Below, one piece after another: positions 1 to 64,000 of a DNA stretch of 64,000 bases. This DNA comes from Armadillidium nasatum. Its lineage: Eukaryota > Arthropoda > Malacostraca > Isopoda > Armadillidiidae. The stretch covers positions 2,501 through 66,500 of the forward strand of contig SEYY01000813.1 in assembly GCA_009176605.1 (NCBI GenBank), written 5' to 3'. Positions within the stretch are counted from its first letter, which is position 1; each line of letters starts with the position of its first letter. Both the position numbers and the translations under genes were made by a program. Under the pieces are notes generated by a model. The model saw only the letters and a list, made by a program, of their open reading frames with translations. It made no database searches and had not been told where the DNA came from.

Positions 1-769
1 AATATTTTTACTACTAGGATTATTATCTCTATTCTCAATGTTATTATTAAATCAGATAATCTATAGCATTCAAGAATATTAATTCCATTACTGCAATCAT
101 CAGTATGATTATTATTATTACTATGTACAATCGTTGCTGACATTTCTTTATTATTATTATTGTTCTTATTATTATTATTGAAAAATTTTATTATAAATAT
201 TATATTACAACTTATTTTTATTATTATTATTATCATCATAACTATTATTATCATTATTTTTAATCATTAATTAGTATTATGAAGCTATAACCAGGCAGGT
301 TGATAATAAGTACAACTGTTGCTATTTTTTTTCTCCCACAGTTTAGTTACTCCGAATCCATAATGACTGTCCGCACGTATCTAATCCAATGTGGATTTTA
401 TGTTATTGTGAATGTGTCAACTATTCACCATGTAAATATCGCCAGCTTCACGATAATCTCTGGATCCCTATTTCACCTCATATTATCTTTGAAAATTCGT
501 CCAAGAGCATGATTTTTTTTTTTTATTTGAGTCTAATATTCACATATAAAAATTCATAATAAATCCTACATACTCCTACTTTATATGAGTATATTACTCA
601 CTTTGATATATAACTACATTTCAGAGTATGTTAATTGAATACGGTCTATCCATTATGTTTGTTTATCTATTAATATTTAGTCATCGTCATAATAATTGTA
701 AATTGTTTTATTTTCAAAGAATAATTTAGTAAAGAATAATATAATTAAAAATAATTAAATTAAAAATAT

Positions 770-803
<34 letters not shown>

Positions 804-2530
804 TTTTTTTTATTAGTAGTAATAGTAGTACCATTATCAGTAATATTATTATTAGCAATTTATGATGAAAAAGTATATAATTAATATTTTTTGAATTATC
901 TTTAATATCTATTTCAGAAGAAAATGAGTAGCAAATATCTGGCTGCTGTACACATTTCGATTTGATCTTATTTATTATAAACTTGAGATTAGTAATGTTA
1001 GAGTCTTCTCACGTAGATTTTACAGTTTATTCGTAATTATAAAGTTTTATAGTTATATAGGGCAATATTTGTTTTAGTGTTTGTGTTAAACTAAATATAA
1101 AAAACCTAAGATAGTTATGCTCTTTTATTTAAAAAGATTGGTTTATGGCTAGCTTGCATGAATCTAATAAAAGTGGTTAAATTTCTAGGTGTAGAGAGCT
1201 TTGTGTGGTTTACTGTTTTTTTTTTTTTTTTTTCTTCCCTGGACTAACTACCGAAAAAGGGTAAACATGTTTTGTTTTTTTATTGTTAATCGGCACGTAC
1301 CCCATCATCCAATAATCATTTTTTGTAATTAATTTATATAAAAATAAAAGTATAAAATTATTTATAAAGATAAAGACTAACTTTATTAATTAAAAGTTTT
1401 TAAAAAATAATTAAGAGATGTCTTAAATACTATTGTAGTGGCTACAAAGAACAGAGAAATATCCTCACTAGGTCGGATTATTATCTATAACTAAGCAGCA
1501 CTCCCCTTTTCCTTGTAATAACAGTAGTATATTTGATAGGGACTTATTGCACCATTATTTATTTTATAATAATAATTGTTTGAAAGCTAAATAAAATAGT
1601 AAAGGAATTTGAAATAAAATATTTATTATTGATACGAGGTTATATAGTTATAGCATTAAAATATTAGCATTATAAAGTAGTAACTCATTATCATTACTTT
1701 ATTAAATAACTTATTAAATAGCCTTTAGTAATAATATGTAATACCATATCCTCTATATATATTATGATAATTAATAAAAATTTGTGAATATTATATAATG
1801 TATTAGAAATTGGTGATAATTATATTTATTATTAATTAGTAATTAATTTATAATTAATTATTAATTTTCAACCATTATTAGTATGAAAATTATATATTAT
1901 ATTATTATATTAATACATTACATTATAATATTAATATTTATAACATCTATCTCAAAATAAATCGATAAAGAATCGACATACTTAAATATAATTAGCAATA
2001 TACCCGAAAAAGATTATAAATTCCATATTTCTTCATATTTGCTATAACCTAACTTTATATATCATATGTTTTCTACTAATTGAATATTATTTTACGCCGA
2101 TTATTCTCATGATATAAATGAAAACGAATTTCATATAATATTAATACAATCTCACCAAGTACAATATACTCATAGTAATAAGTTCCATTCGTTAATTAAT
2201 AAATTTATTTTAGGGTAATTAGTAGAATTTTGGATATTTGGCATAGTTATTGTTCTCATTATATATAAAATATTATATTAAAAATATTATAAAATGTATA
2301 TGGTAAAGTATAAAATATAAAAGTTGGTGGTATGGTGTATTTATTTGGAGGTTATTTAAGATGATATATATATATATATATAGGATGGTAGTAAATGAGA
2401 TTAATTGGCTTATCTAATCCAAGCAGGAGTATTTCAAAAACTCTGATACTAATTACAACTGATTAGCAGAGAGGAGAGGGAGAAAAGTGTTTATAAAAAT
2501 GTTGAATAAATTTTATCATTATATAAACGC
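1..2530. other. AT-rich region without a recognisable gene
   Basis: I see no coding exon here. The first 260 bases are rich in ATT/TTA triplets, there is a poly(T) run at about 772-810, and a short (TA)n lies near 2,362-2,382. Open frames are short and have no recognisable motif. Confidence 0.6.
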
Positions 2531-5500
2531 CAAACTATTTCCAGTGTGTCAGGTGAGATAATTGGGGAGGGCGGACGCTCACCAGTGTAATATGTCAGCC
2601 AAGTTTTTTGTAGACATGGTATTCCTCATGCAACAATGTATTAAATAAGATGCTACTCGAGGGTAGATCTTAGACCCAATGAGCAAAAACCGGGTAAACC
2701 ACTGTTATAAGCTGGTAGAAGATAATTTAAACTTATATTCTTGCCTGCTGCATTCGTCTTCACATGGCTTGCTGGCTTCTTGAGGAATGGAGAAAAGTCT
2801 CGGTAAAACTCAATCCAACAGGCTTGTTTGGTCGATCAAACATCATCTCCATCCTCTCGCGTCATTCCTCACTCTCGCATCTAGATATATATAATTGTTA
2901 GGAATATAGTGATATATTATAATAGTAGCTAAATCAGGTAAATTTATCATTATATTTCTTGAACTAATAACTTTATAACGTAATACAAATGTTTTATATT
3001 TTCTATGTACTCTATATTCATATATTTTATCTAGATTATATAAAGTTATTTTTTGAACATATTAATAAATTTATAAAAAACTGATAACACATTGAGGTGT
3101 TTTTCGTAAATCTGGAAAACAAGTATTGGCCTTCAAAAAATATGAAGGGGCACCAACAGTAAGCCCCGAAATTGGGGACATTATTTTGACTGATGGACAA
3201 CTCTATCTAAAACTCCTTCTATTTACAAAGTCAACCACTTGTAATGGCTATGATTGCATTGGGATTGTTACTACGGGCGTGAAGGGGAGTTTTCGCCCTT
3301 GGATTGTTATTTGTGTCTTACAAAATGTCGGCATAATATATGAAACCAAAGACATGTCAGATATATTATATATTTGAATTTAAATTTTTATTCAGGCCGA
3401 GTTCAGGCGCTAGAGCACACTGTGTCAGAGATGGTACTAAAGAAGTCAAGATATCGTACTTTACCTAGCGCCCAGGATCATTGCTTAGAAGTAAATAAAT
3501 TAGAATCTGTTTCTGTGAGTATATAAGGAAAACCTTATTTTACCTTAAGCAGCTTTTAAGCAGTTCCTTGGATTGAACTTATTTTTGTATGCACGTTCGA
3601 AATAATTAATTTTATATTTTTTGTAATTATAATTTTTTTATGTGAGGAGGTTTTTCATCTCCACTCGTGCAGTTTTTCAATAGAATTTCTGGCGCGGAGG
3701 CGTCTATTTATCCCACTAGCTTTCTTTAATGAGAAGTAAGTTCTCTGTGATAAATTTTATTAAACAAATTATTATAAATGGGAAGAACTACTGTAGACCA
3801 CTCTTCGTCATTTGATCAAGAAATAATTAGTTGTGGGATGTACCTCTAAGTTATTGATTTAATCAGAAACACATTGTTATATAAAGTTTTCCTTTTTTGC
3901 AGACGCTTAGAATATAACAAACTTAACTGACTTTAACATAAATAGACAATTAAAAATATTAACTCCATTTTTTGAGGAGACTAATTATACAATTATCGTC
4001 CAATTATCAGTCCTATTTCTTATGGTACATTATTTTTATTTATTTTTTCTATTACATAATCTCTACTGTTATTCTTAACTTATATCTAAAATTTGGTGGT
4101 TTAGAGGGTAAGGCGGGTGGGGCTAATCTACTAATATCTAAATTTATTCCTTATCCTATTAGTAGTAATTTATTATGATAATACTACGATTAAGTAAATT
4201 ATCGATATTATAATATATATATATTGGGTTTTAGAGATAATAGCCCTTTTACAATAAAAAAGGGTTACTAATATATTTGGCCAATTTAAAAAAAATCCCC
4301 TATAAATAGCATTGAGTAAGGATATTACTATATATATCCTAGTATACTTCCAAACATAATAGGGCATATATAAATGGCTAATCTAAAATAAAAATATATG
4401 TTATTACTACTCAAGTTATCCTCTTATCTAATAACTAAATTTATTTACACCCTCTGGTGAGATAGAGAAAAAATGCAAAATAGAGTCCTGCAGAGAAGTT
4501 TACATAGCGTTCTCTATAGATATTTTAAATATTTGTACCATCAGAAAGTGGTAGGCGATGCATTGGTTTCATTTGAGGTTGTATAAAAATTTTGTTGCTC
4601 TGCACAGTGTGCCTCGTAAACCCTTTTTTCTGTAGGAACATGCATGAATGTAAATTCTGATATCACGGTGTGTAAGTCATAGGATATTAAAAAAATTGAT
4701 GAAGAGAGAGTGTAGTAATCGCGAGACGGGCAATAGGGTATGCCTAGGTACATGATAAATTTAGTATATTATCGAGCCACTCATGGTAGGCACACGTAGT
4801 GAGATTTTGGTCATGCGGTTAATGTAGAGTCAATGTTATCTATATAGTCCAAAACCACACGCACTGAGAGCTTCAAGATTAGATGATGATACAGAAACCG
4901 TTATTGTGACAACAAAAAATGCGCCTTCCTAAACTCATAAATCGATCTGAGAAGATAATTTCGAGCTGAGAAGTATATGAGTTCAGCAAGATAGCCTAGT
5001 TGGAACCACATATCTGGCTAAAATAAGTTCAGTACTCAAAAGTATAATATTAGAAATCAATAACTTATATCATAAGACCCAAAATCTTAGAGAAAGAAAG
5101 TGAAGGGATAATGATTGTAGATGTTAACTTATGTTCGAGAGTTTTATTAGGGTAGAGCTAGATCCCACTGTACGAATAGACTGAGGTGAATCCTTCAATT
5201 AGCTACTGGTGGTCTCATGAATTTAAGTCATAATGAAAGCTGTGTGAGTGGAAAAACCCCAGATGTGGGACGGTCATTCCTCACACAATATTAGGGTTCA
5301 AGGAGTGGCATTTTAATTACCACATATTCAAACCGGGCACCCGAGGTTCCCTCTCCTATTTTTGACGCAGATGTTAGCATTTACTATTCGAGCTATCACC
5401 TCTGAATTAATAAAGTAAAGTATAATTCAACACTAGGCGATGGGTAGTGGATGCAATAATTGAGGCTATAGTTATAAAGACGTCCTGGGACAGTGAATAC

Positions 5501-6845
5501 AACAAACAATCAATATAGTAATTTTATTAATGAAAATAAACTTAAATGAGGTTGTCTATCAGTTTGTATATACAAGATAAGTCCTACTATGAGAAATATA
5601 GACAAACCCAAGAATTGATTAAGAAGGAGTAATTAGAAGGTTTTGAGTTAAAGTTAACTAGTTTTCAGGTAAAAGGAAATGAAAATTAGTAAATATTTTA
5701 CATAGTTGTTGTAGGAAAAGATATGTGTGTGCCACCAGTTACCGCCATTGGGTAGATTGTGAACAGGTAAGGGGAATAAATTAGCACGGTGTTTAATATT
5801 TGAGATCCAATAGATTAGAATATTTTTTTTCTGCTAAAATATTAATTCAACTTATCTTTTCTAAAAAGTTTTCATGATACTCATAGACAACTGTAAATTT
5901 TTTGCTTTTCTTATATTAATATGTGAGATGCAAAGTAGATTGACATTCTAATATGAAGTGAATGTTGCAAGTTAGTTGCATTCCTAACCTGGCTCTCTTC
6001 TAAAATTCACTACATAATAATCCTTTAGCGTCCTATTATATTTTTGTCCTATGTTGGAACGCAAAATGTTGGCTACACGGTGCTTTTGGGAATCCTCTCT
6101 TAAAAATTAATCTGAGAAGAAAACTACCATGGAGGGCCGGATTGAAGTCATGCGGCATCAGCGGATGTGACCAACTAGCCGGAGCAGAGATTTTCAATAG
6201 CACCGAGGGATCGGGTCTCATTTATAATGAATAAAATAGTACAGATAAAAGAAGTTGGAGTAGGATATTAAGATAATAGAATCCTTGTAAAGTGAAACAC
6301 ATAATTTTTATTTAATTATTATAAGATTTATTTAAAGTAGAAGTTAAAAATACGGATGGCCGTTAACTATAAATAAGATTGATTATATAATATTAATAAA
6401 GAATCATAGATACTACAGACATTTATGAGTTGACAAAATCAGGAGATGTAATTTTTATAATGGGGAGGGAGGTAAAAAGAAAAAATTATAGAGGAAGTGG
6501 GCAATTCCGGTGTAACTGCAAGGAAATGAGGCACCATTACCGTGTCCTAGAGCTCTACGTATTGAGGTGCCACTCATTATTCCTGGCTTGAATGTAGCTA
6601 GTATCTCTGATGACGGTCAATTAATAGAATGAAATACGTAAAATTTTTTTTTTAATTAAAATGTTTCTTTTTTATTTATTTTTTTGCTGATTAACCATAA
6701 AAAAAAAAAAATCAGATCATTTCATTTTTGTAGTTAGGCTGAATAGAAAAAAAAATACTGACTCCCTATACTAAAGTATTACCCCTAAAGTTAGTTAAAT
6801 AGGCTATCATGAGAAAGGAATGTGGTGGTTTTGGTAAATAGAAGA
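2531..6845. other. Unassigned region upstream of LINE D
   Basis: This stretch has more balanced base composition than the preceding 2.5 kb but no frame that I can assign. An 83-codon frame at 3,126-3,377 (+) and a 61-codon frame at 6,036-6,221 (-) show no known motif. The minus strand around 5,260-5,410 has a weak tRNA-like B-box, so an old SINE is possible but not supported well enough to call. Confidence 0.4.
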
Positions 6846-9800
6846 AAAATGGAAAGTTGAAGGAGAATTCCAATTTGGAAGATGAAACACTTCCAAGTAA
6901 TTCTAGTGTCATATCAACTTCTAGCGATGATTTGATTGTTGCAATAGAACAGGATATAAGTGAAAATACAGGTACTCAACCATTTGATATATCTCTTTGG
7001 ATAATGTACATAGACATGAAAATTCATTTTTGGGTTTCTCAGGTAATATGAAAAAGCAGAATGTTGATTCTGGAAGTTCTCTTAGGCAGGTAGCTAGGAA
7101 TACAACTCCGGAGTATGTGTTTCTTTATATTAAGACTTGATTCTTTGCAAATACTTAAAAAGCTGAATCCTTTTCTATTGCAGAAAGATGTAGAAAGTAC
7201 TGCAGAATGAGCTTTAAAAATAGCAAGATTTTGAAAAACTGGAAATCTGTTTATTGAAACATATACTGCTAAGCAAACTAGACAATTGTTATTAGCAGAT
7301 ACCATAATAAATGGTTCTATGCCAGTGGAGGTTACTGTAGTTCAAAATTTAAATGCTATTCAGGAAACGATTTATGGCCATGAATTGGAGGTTATGAGTG
7401 AAGGAGAAGTTTTGGACTATCTTAAAATTGATAATATGAAACAAGTTCATAGTAGCTTAGTGGGTTATCAGTTTTTCTCTGACTTAAGGTAATGAGGTTC
7501 GCCCCTTGCTCTTGCGTGTATGCTGAAAAGTATACAATTGAGGTTTGAACCTCCGATCCAGTTACCTGAATGGATATAAAAAATTGTTGATTCTGGTAGA
7601 TTTTCTGTAGTTAATTAATTAATTACAGTTTATGGGAAGGTGTATTATTACACTAAGCTCAGTACTCACATATTTCTTAAAATCATTGCCAACACTTGCA
7701 ACATTCCACGTTATTCCAAAACAAACACAACACATTCTCTCCAAATTACTCCTACAGAGAAGGAACTGCCTATCAAGGATTTGAAACAACCCCCACCGGT
7801 AGTCAAAAATATACTTGATTGGACTGTACTGGAGCAGGTTTCCTTATTCAAAACCCAAATAATCTGTGTAACTTATCAACTTGGTCAGATATAACATATA
7901 ACTCAATTTCCCTGGCTAAGAACCACTCCTCGAATAGGAATCTGCCTATGAGTGATGGTGATAACTTCTTAAGAATGATAAAACTTTTAACACATGTGTT
8001 GTTTCTTACTTTTGAAAGCACTATGTTATGGGAAACCATCTCTTGTGGATTTTTATTTTAAAAATTAGGCCTTATCCTTATCCTCTGCAATGTTATGAAT
8101 GTCAGAAATTTGGTCATGGAAGCATAATTTGTAAGGGAGAGGAGACTAGTAAATATTGTGCACAGTTACACCCTACTTCCTCTTGCTCAAGAAGTCAGGG
8201 ACCCAAGTGTATAAATTGTAAGGATCAACATCAGCATATTCTAAAAATTGACATTATAAGAGAAGAAAGAATAATTCATATCAAGGTAGACTGTCATACA
8301 ACACATGATAATGCACAAAAAAAATATATACCATATATATATATAGAGAAATCCTGTTCAACAGAATCTCTCATACTCCAGGCCTAATAAATATCTTTAC
8401 TCTAAAGTGACAAGAATTATGCAATCTAGTTTGTATCTAGTGCTCAACAGAGGATTTTGAATATACTACATCTAAGTCTGATCAAGAGGATGAAAATATG
8501 GGTTCTGGTAAAATATTAGGGTTGATAGGAATCAAATTGTGTTGCTGATTTCAGAAATAGGCAAATTTTGGTTGCAGGAAAAGAATGAAATTCAAATTGC
8601 AGAAAAAATTCTTATAATAAATACTTAAGTTATCCTCTATATCTTTATCATAGCAAGATACATATAACCTACTCTTTTGTACTTCTATTTCGTATGCTCA
8701 TTAACTTTATTTTATTTCTTGGACAGTTTTTGGTATGGAGAATAAATTAAATGTATGTCAGTGGAATATAAGGAAATGTATATCTAATAAATGTTACCTT
8801 GAACATTTGGTGGGAAAGTATAATATTAATATTATTGCATTACAGGAAATTTTTTTATATTGCAAAGTTTTGTTACTTTAAAAATTTTAATATTTATTGT
8901 AAAGAAAAATAAAGTGGTGGTGGTGTTTTATTAGGGGTCAGAAAGGATATTCCTTATCGATAATTCAAATTGATAACTGAATTGGAAAAAGTGACTGTAC
9001 AGGTATTACACCAGGTTGATATCATAATTTGTAGTATTTATATTCTACCCAATATTTCTAATGCAGTTGAGAAATTAGTGGCTTGTCTGGAGCAGTTTCA
9101 GGAAAATATGAACCTTTTATTGCTAGGGTATTTAATGCTCATCATTATTTGTGGGCTGAATCTCATAATGATGATAGAGGTGAAAAACTTTTTTAGTTGA
9201 TGCAATCAAGTAGTCTGTATCTATTAAATGAGTCTGTTTTTTGTCTGTTGTATCTGGTAGCATGAAAGGAAAAAATTTCTGCATTGGATTCTTGATGATA
9301 AGAAATGGAGGGATTTTGAAAATACTCACATTATTGAATATAGTTTATGAACAGGACACCAATACTATTTGTTAAAATATTATTAATGCCTTTATACATG
9401 CTGCATCTTTTGCTTTAAACTCAGTTCTTCAAATGTGAAGATTAGGAAATATAAATCATGTGAATTGAAGAAGAAGGCAGTTACTGACAAGAAAAACAAG
9501 TTTAGAGTTTTTAAAAATCATCTAACCTTACAAAATAAAATTTCTTATCAAAAAGCAAGAGCAAAATCAAGGTACAAGGTAAAAAAGGCAAAAAAATCTT
9601 TTTGAAGATCATATTTGATGTCTTACTAATAGTACACAATTTTCCCAAGTATGGGATAAAATAAAGTTTTTAAAAATTAATGTCAATAGAATTTCCCCGG
9701 TGATATTGCATCTTGAAGAAGGTTCTGAGATGGTTAAAAAAACAGTAAAGGTGGAAAATGAATTGGCTTATGCTTTTGCTAGGATCAGTAGTATACACTC

Positions 9801-10520
9801 ACATAAGAACCATATATATTTTATATGGTTGAAGCAGAGTTTAAGAGATTAGATTTTGTAGAAGGTTTTCCAAGCTGGTATAATAAAGCATTTACAATGA
9901 GTGAACTTGAATTGGCAATATCCTTAATAAAACAAAATTCTTCACCAGGCAAAGATATGGTTACATATCCTTTCATTCAACATTTAACTGATAATAACAA
10001 AATAGAATTATTGAAGTTCTTTAATCTGGTATGGAATAATGGGGAATTCCCTGAAGATTGGCGTATATCTATATATATTAATTACAGTTTTGAAACCAGG
10101 AAAAGATCCCACTGACACTTCTTCATATAGGGTAATTGCCTTAACTAGTTGTCTATGAAAGATAATGGAAAGGATGGTTTTGATGAGATTTACAAAATTT
10201 TTTGAGGAACATAAGATATTGTCTAAATCCCAGAATGGTTATAGAAAACTTTTCTCTACAGTTGACAATTTAATATTTATAGAATGTGACGTACAGGAAA
10301 CTTTTATCAGGAATGAATATATGATCATAGTTTTTCTGGATATACAGAAAGCTTATGATACTGTTTGGATTAATTGATTATTATCGAAACTGCATATTAT
10401 TGTGCTGAGACGAAATCTTTCAATATTTATTGAAATTTTCATCAAGATTGAAAAATACAAGCTCAAAGAATGTGACTTCAGACCTTTTTTCTGTTGAGTT
10501 CGGTATTCCAAAGGAAGTGT
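6846..10520 (+). mobile_element. Family D: decayed I/Jockey-group LINE with ORF1, endonuclease and RT
   Basis: A non-LTR retrotransposon relic. ORF1 is visible at about 6,857-7,492, with the conserved patch MPVEVTVVQNLNAIQE followed by an acidic GEVLDYLKID segment. A CCHC zinc-knuckle segment follows at about 8,085-8,240 (CYECQKFGHGSIIC, then further Cys-rich knuckles), as in ORF1 proteins of the I and Jockey groups. About 430 bp at 7,620-8,060 between these two parts does not fit the ORF and looks like an insertion or heavily decayed spacer. The endonuclease starts near 8,760 (VCQWNIRKCISNK, then IIALQE) and contains FNAHHYLW near 9,135. The RT is at 9,825-10,380, with SSPGKD, LKPGKDPTDTSSYRVIALTS and the first catalytic-type motif LDIQKAYDTVW. 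Several frameshifts and in-frame stops show it is dead. The YxDD part is not recognisable, so the 3' end is missing or lost. Confidence 0.75.
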
Positions 10521-11080
10521 ATTAATACCTACTCTTGAAAATTCAATATCCGCATCTGGAAATGAGAAAATATAACACTACTTAATAAATAAACTACTTA
10601 AGAAAACCAACCAAATGGTATGAAGTAAATGGCGTGAAAATAAATTGAAAGCAGTTTTATGCGTTTCAAAAAATAAACTTTTAGTGGAAAGGAACATATC
10701 AGTGTTCTGGAAACAAAATTATCGGAAAATGACGTTTCAAAATATTACATAATATTAATAAAAAATTACATAATTTAATTAATTAATTAAGTAATTAAAT
10801 AAATGAACAATTAAGAATAACAAGTTGATATATGAAGAGTTAACTGTCCTAATTTGACCAAAATCGGATCTGCAATTACAAAGATATAGAATATAAGCCA
10901 AAAAAAAAATGTAATTAATGATTAATTAGTAATTAATTAATTGAAAATTTGGAAAATCAAGAAAAACAATGTTTCATGGTATTCAAAACTATGCAGTCAA
11001 AAACTGAACATTCCAAAAAATGTAAGCCAAAGGGATTGATTAAGTTACTTAAAAAAAAATCTGGTATCAGTCATTTTTAG
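10521..11080. other. AT-rich spacer
   Basis: Contains tracts of aattaatt type near 10,770-10,800 and 10,920-10,950. No gene or element is recognised. Confidence 0.5.
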
Positions 11081-11284
<204 letters not shown>

Positions 11285-11439
11285 GGAAATTATTTTTAGG
11301 AAACTGTTAAGAAAAATATTCCATTTCAGTTTGTAATAAGTCTGTAATAAAGTAAAATGTTTAATTATTAAATAAATATACATTTTTGTTTTTTTATGTA
11401 TATATATTAAAATTTAACAGGTTGATATATTGTTTTAAA

Positions 11440-63323
<51,884 letters not shown>

Positions 63324-63789
63324 GTATGAGTTCTTTTAGTACATTTTCTTTACGCTCGCATTTTAGCTTAAAATTTAAGGAAACTGATTAAAAGCTTAAC
63401 TGGAATAATAATAAAAAAAAGCGTTTGCTAGTTATGCCACAAATTTTATTTTCATTCTTTAAAGCCCAGAAAGATTGGGGATTTTAGATGAGAAGTTTTG
63501 CTTGGAAATGTAAGAAATATGTTTGAACTAAAATATCCAAAATAGTTTACTTTTAAGACCTATAATATAAAGAATATTTGTGCCTTTGGGAAGATAATGT
63601 TTTTATCAAGTCATTCCGAGACAAAGGTGGATATAGGGCAATATTTCTTTCAGTTGTGTCTACTTACCTATTTTCATATTTTTGCATGAAAGGATTACAA
63701 GTTTTTAGAGAAGCTAGGGTATAATTCTGTTTCTTTAAAAGAAATGCCACAGATCATTTTTACTATTTTTTTTAAGGTAAAATGATATA
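63324..63789. other. Start of the next intron
   Basis: AT-rich, no recognised element. Confidence 0.5.
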
Positions 63790-64000
63790 AATGGAGCGTA
63801 CAAAACACCAAAAGAATGCCCGTTATTCACCTTTCACCCATTGCCCCTCACCCCACCATCACTTGGAAATTGGTTGCTTCCGATGGTGGAAATGATGCTG
63901 CCAAGAATTCTTATCCGTCTTGCACGGTCTTCTTTTTTGATTAATTTCTGCAACATTCGCGGTCTTTTTCTAATTTCCCCTTTGCCGAACACCATCTCTA
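63790..64000 (+). mobile_element. Family B LINE, copy B7 (5' part, runs off the window)
   Basis: Matches the 5' ORF of B3: SPSLGNWLLPMVE-like sequence, then FLINFCNIRGLF at about 63,935-63,970. Continues beyond the window. Confidence 0.7.

Noticed and set aside
3126-3377. 83-codon open frame as a host gene
   Set aside because: No recognised motif, no splice context and no upstream signal; not called.
1-6845. A nuclear copy of mitochondrial DNA or a second host gene in the left flank
   Set aside because: AT-rich composition suggested it, but no mitochondrial protein or rRNA motif and no exon with splice signals could be recognised.

Overview
This is an AT-rich eukaryotic window (estimated by eye at roughly 27-30% GC) dominated by one split host gene and many mobile elements. 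The kind of organism is inferred: the LINE family called B here resembles non-LTR elements I know from crustaceans, and strong AT bias with abundant long (TA)n tracts would fit a crustacean such as a terrestrial isopod. Nothing in the window proves the taxon.

Positions 1-6,845 hold no gene I can recognise. Positions 6,846-10,520 hold a decayed LINE with ORF1, zinc knuckles, endonuclease and reverse transcriptase (family D). From 11,440 to 63,323 runs an arylsulfatase B-type sulfatase gene on the + strand. I placed ten coding-exon positions by phase and splice sites, giving 510 residues with all the expected active-site residues; the final exon lies beyond the window. The third position is occupied by two tandem homologous exons, 3a and 3b, each exactly 227 bp with identical phases. 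Only one of the two can be used without breaking the frame, so they look like mutually exclusive exons, and they encode the GKWHLG part of the active site.

The introns are packed with transposons: four copies of a G-poor Jockey-like LINE (family A), six or more copies of a second LINE family (B), a decayed LINE of family C, two RTE-like copies, a Penelope-like endonuclease fragment, two hAT transposons, a mariner relic, a tRNA-headed SINE, a 3 kb TIR transposon of a family I cannot name, and two families of very short TIR elements filled with hexanucleotide repeats.

More than 30 (TA)n tracts, mostly 80-230 bp, are the organising feature. Most of the mobile elements, of unrelated classes, begin or end flush with a (TA)n tract, so (TA)n seems to be a shared landing site. 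Four host exons have (TA)n ending within 15 nt of the 3' splice site, where a pyrimidine tract would normally be. There is a 100-N assembly gap at 21,719-21,818.
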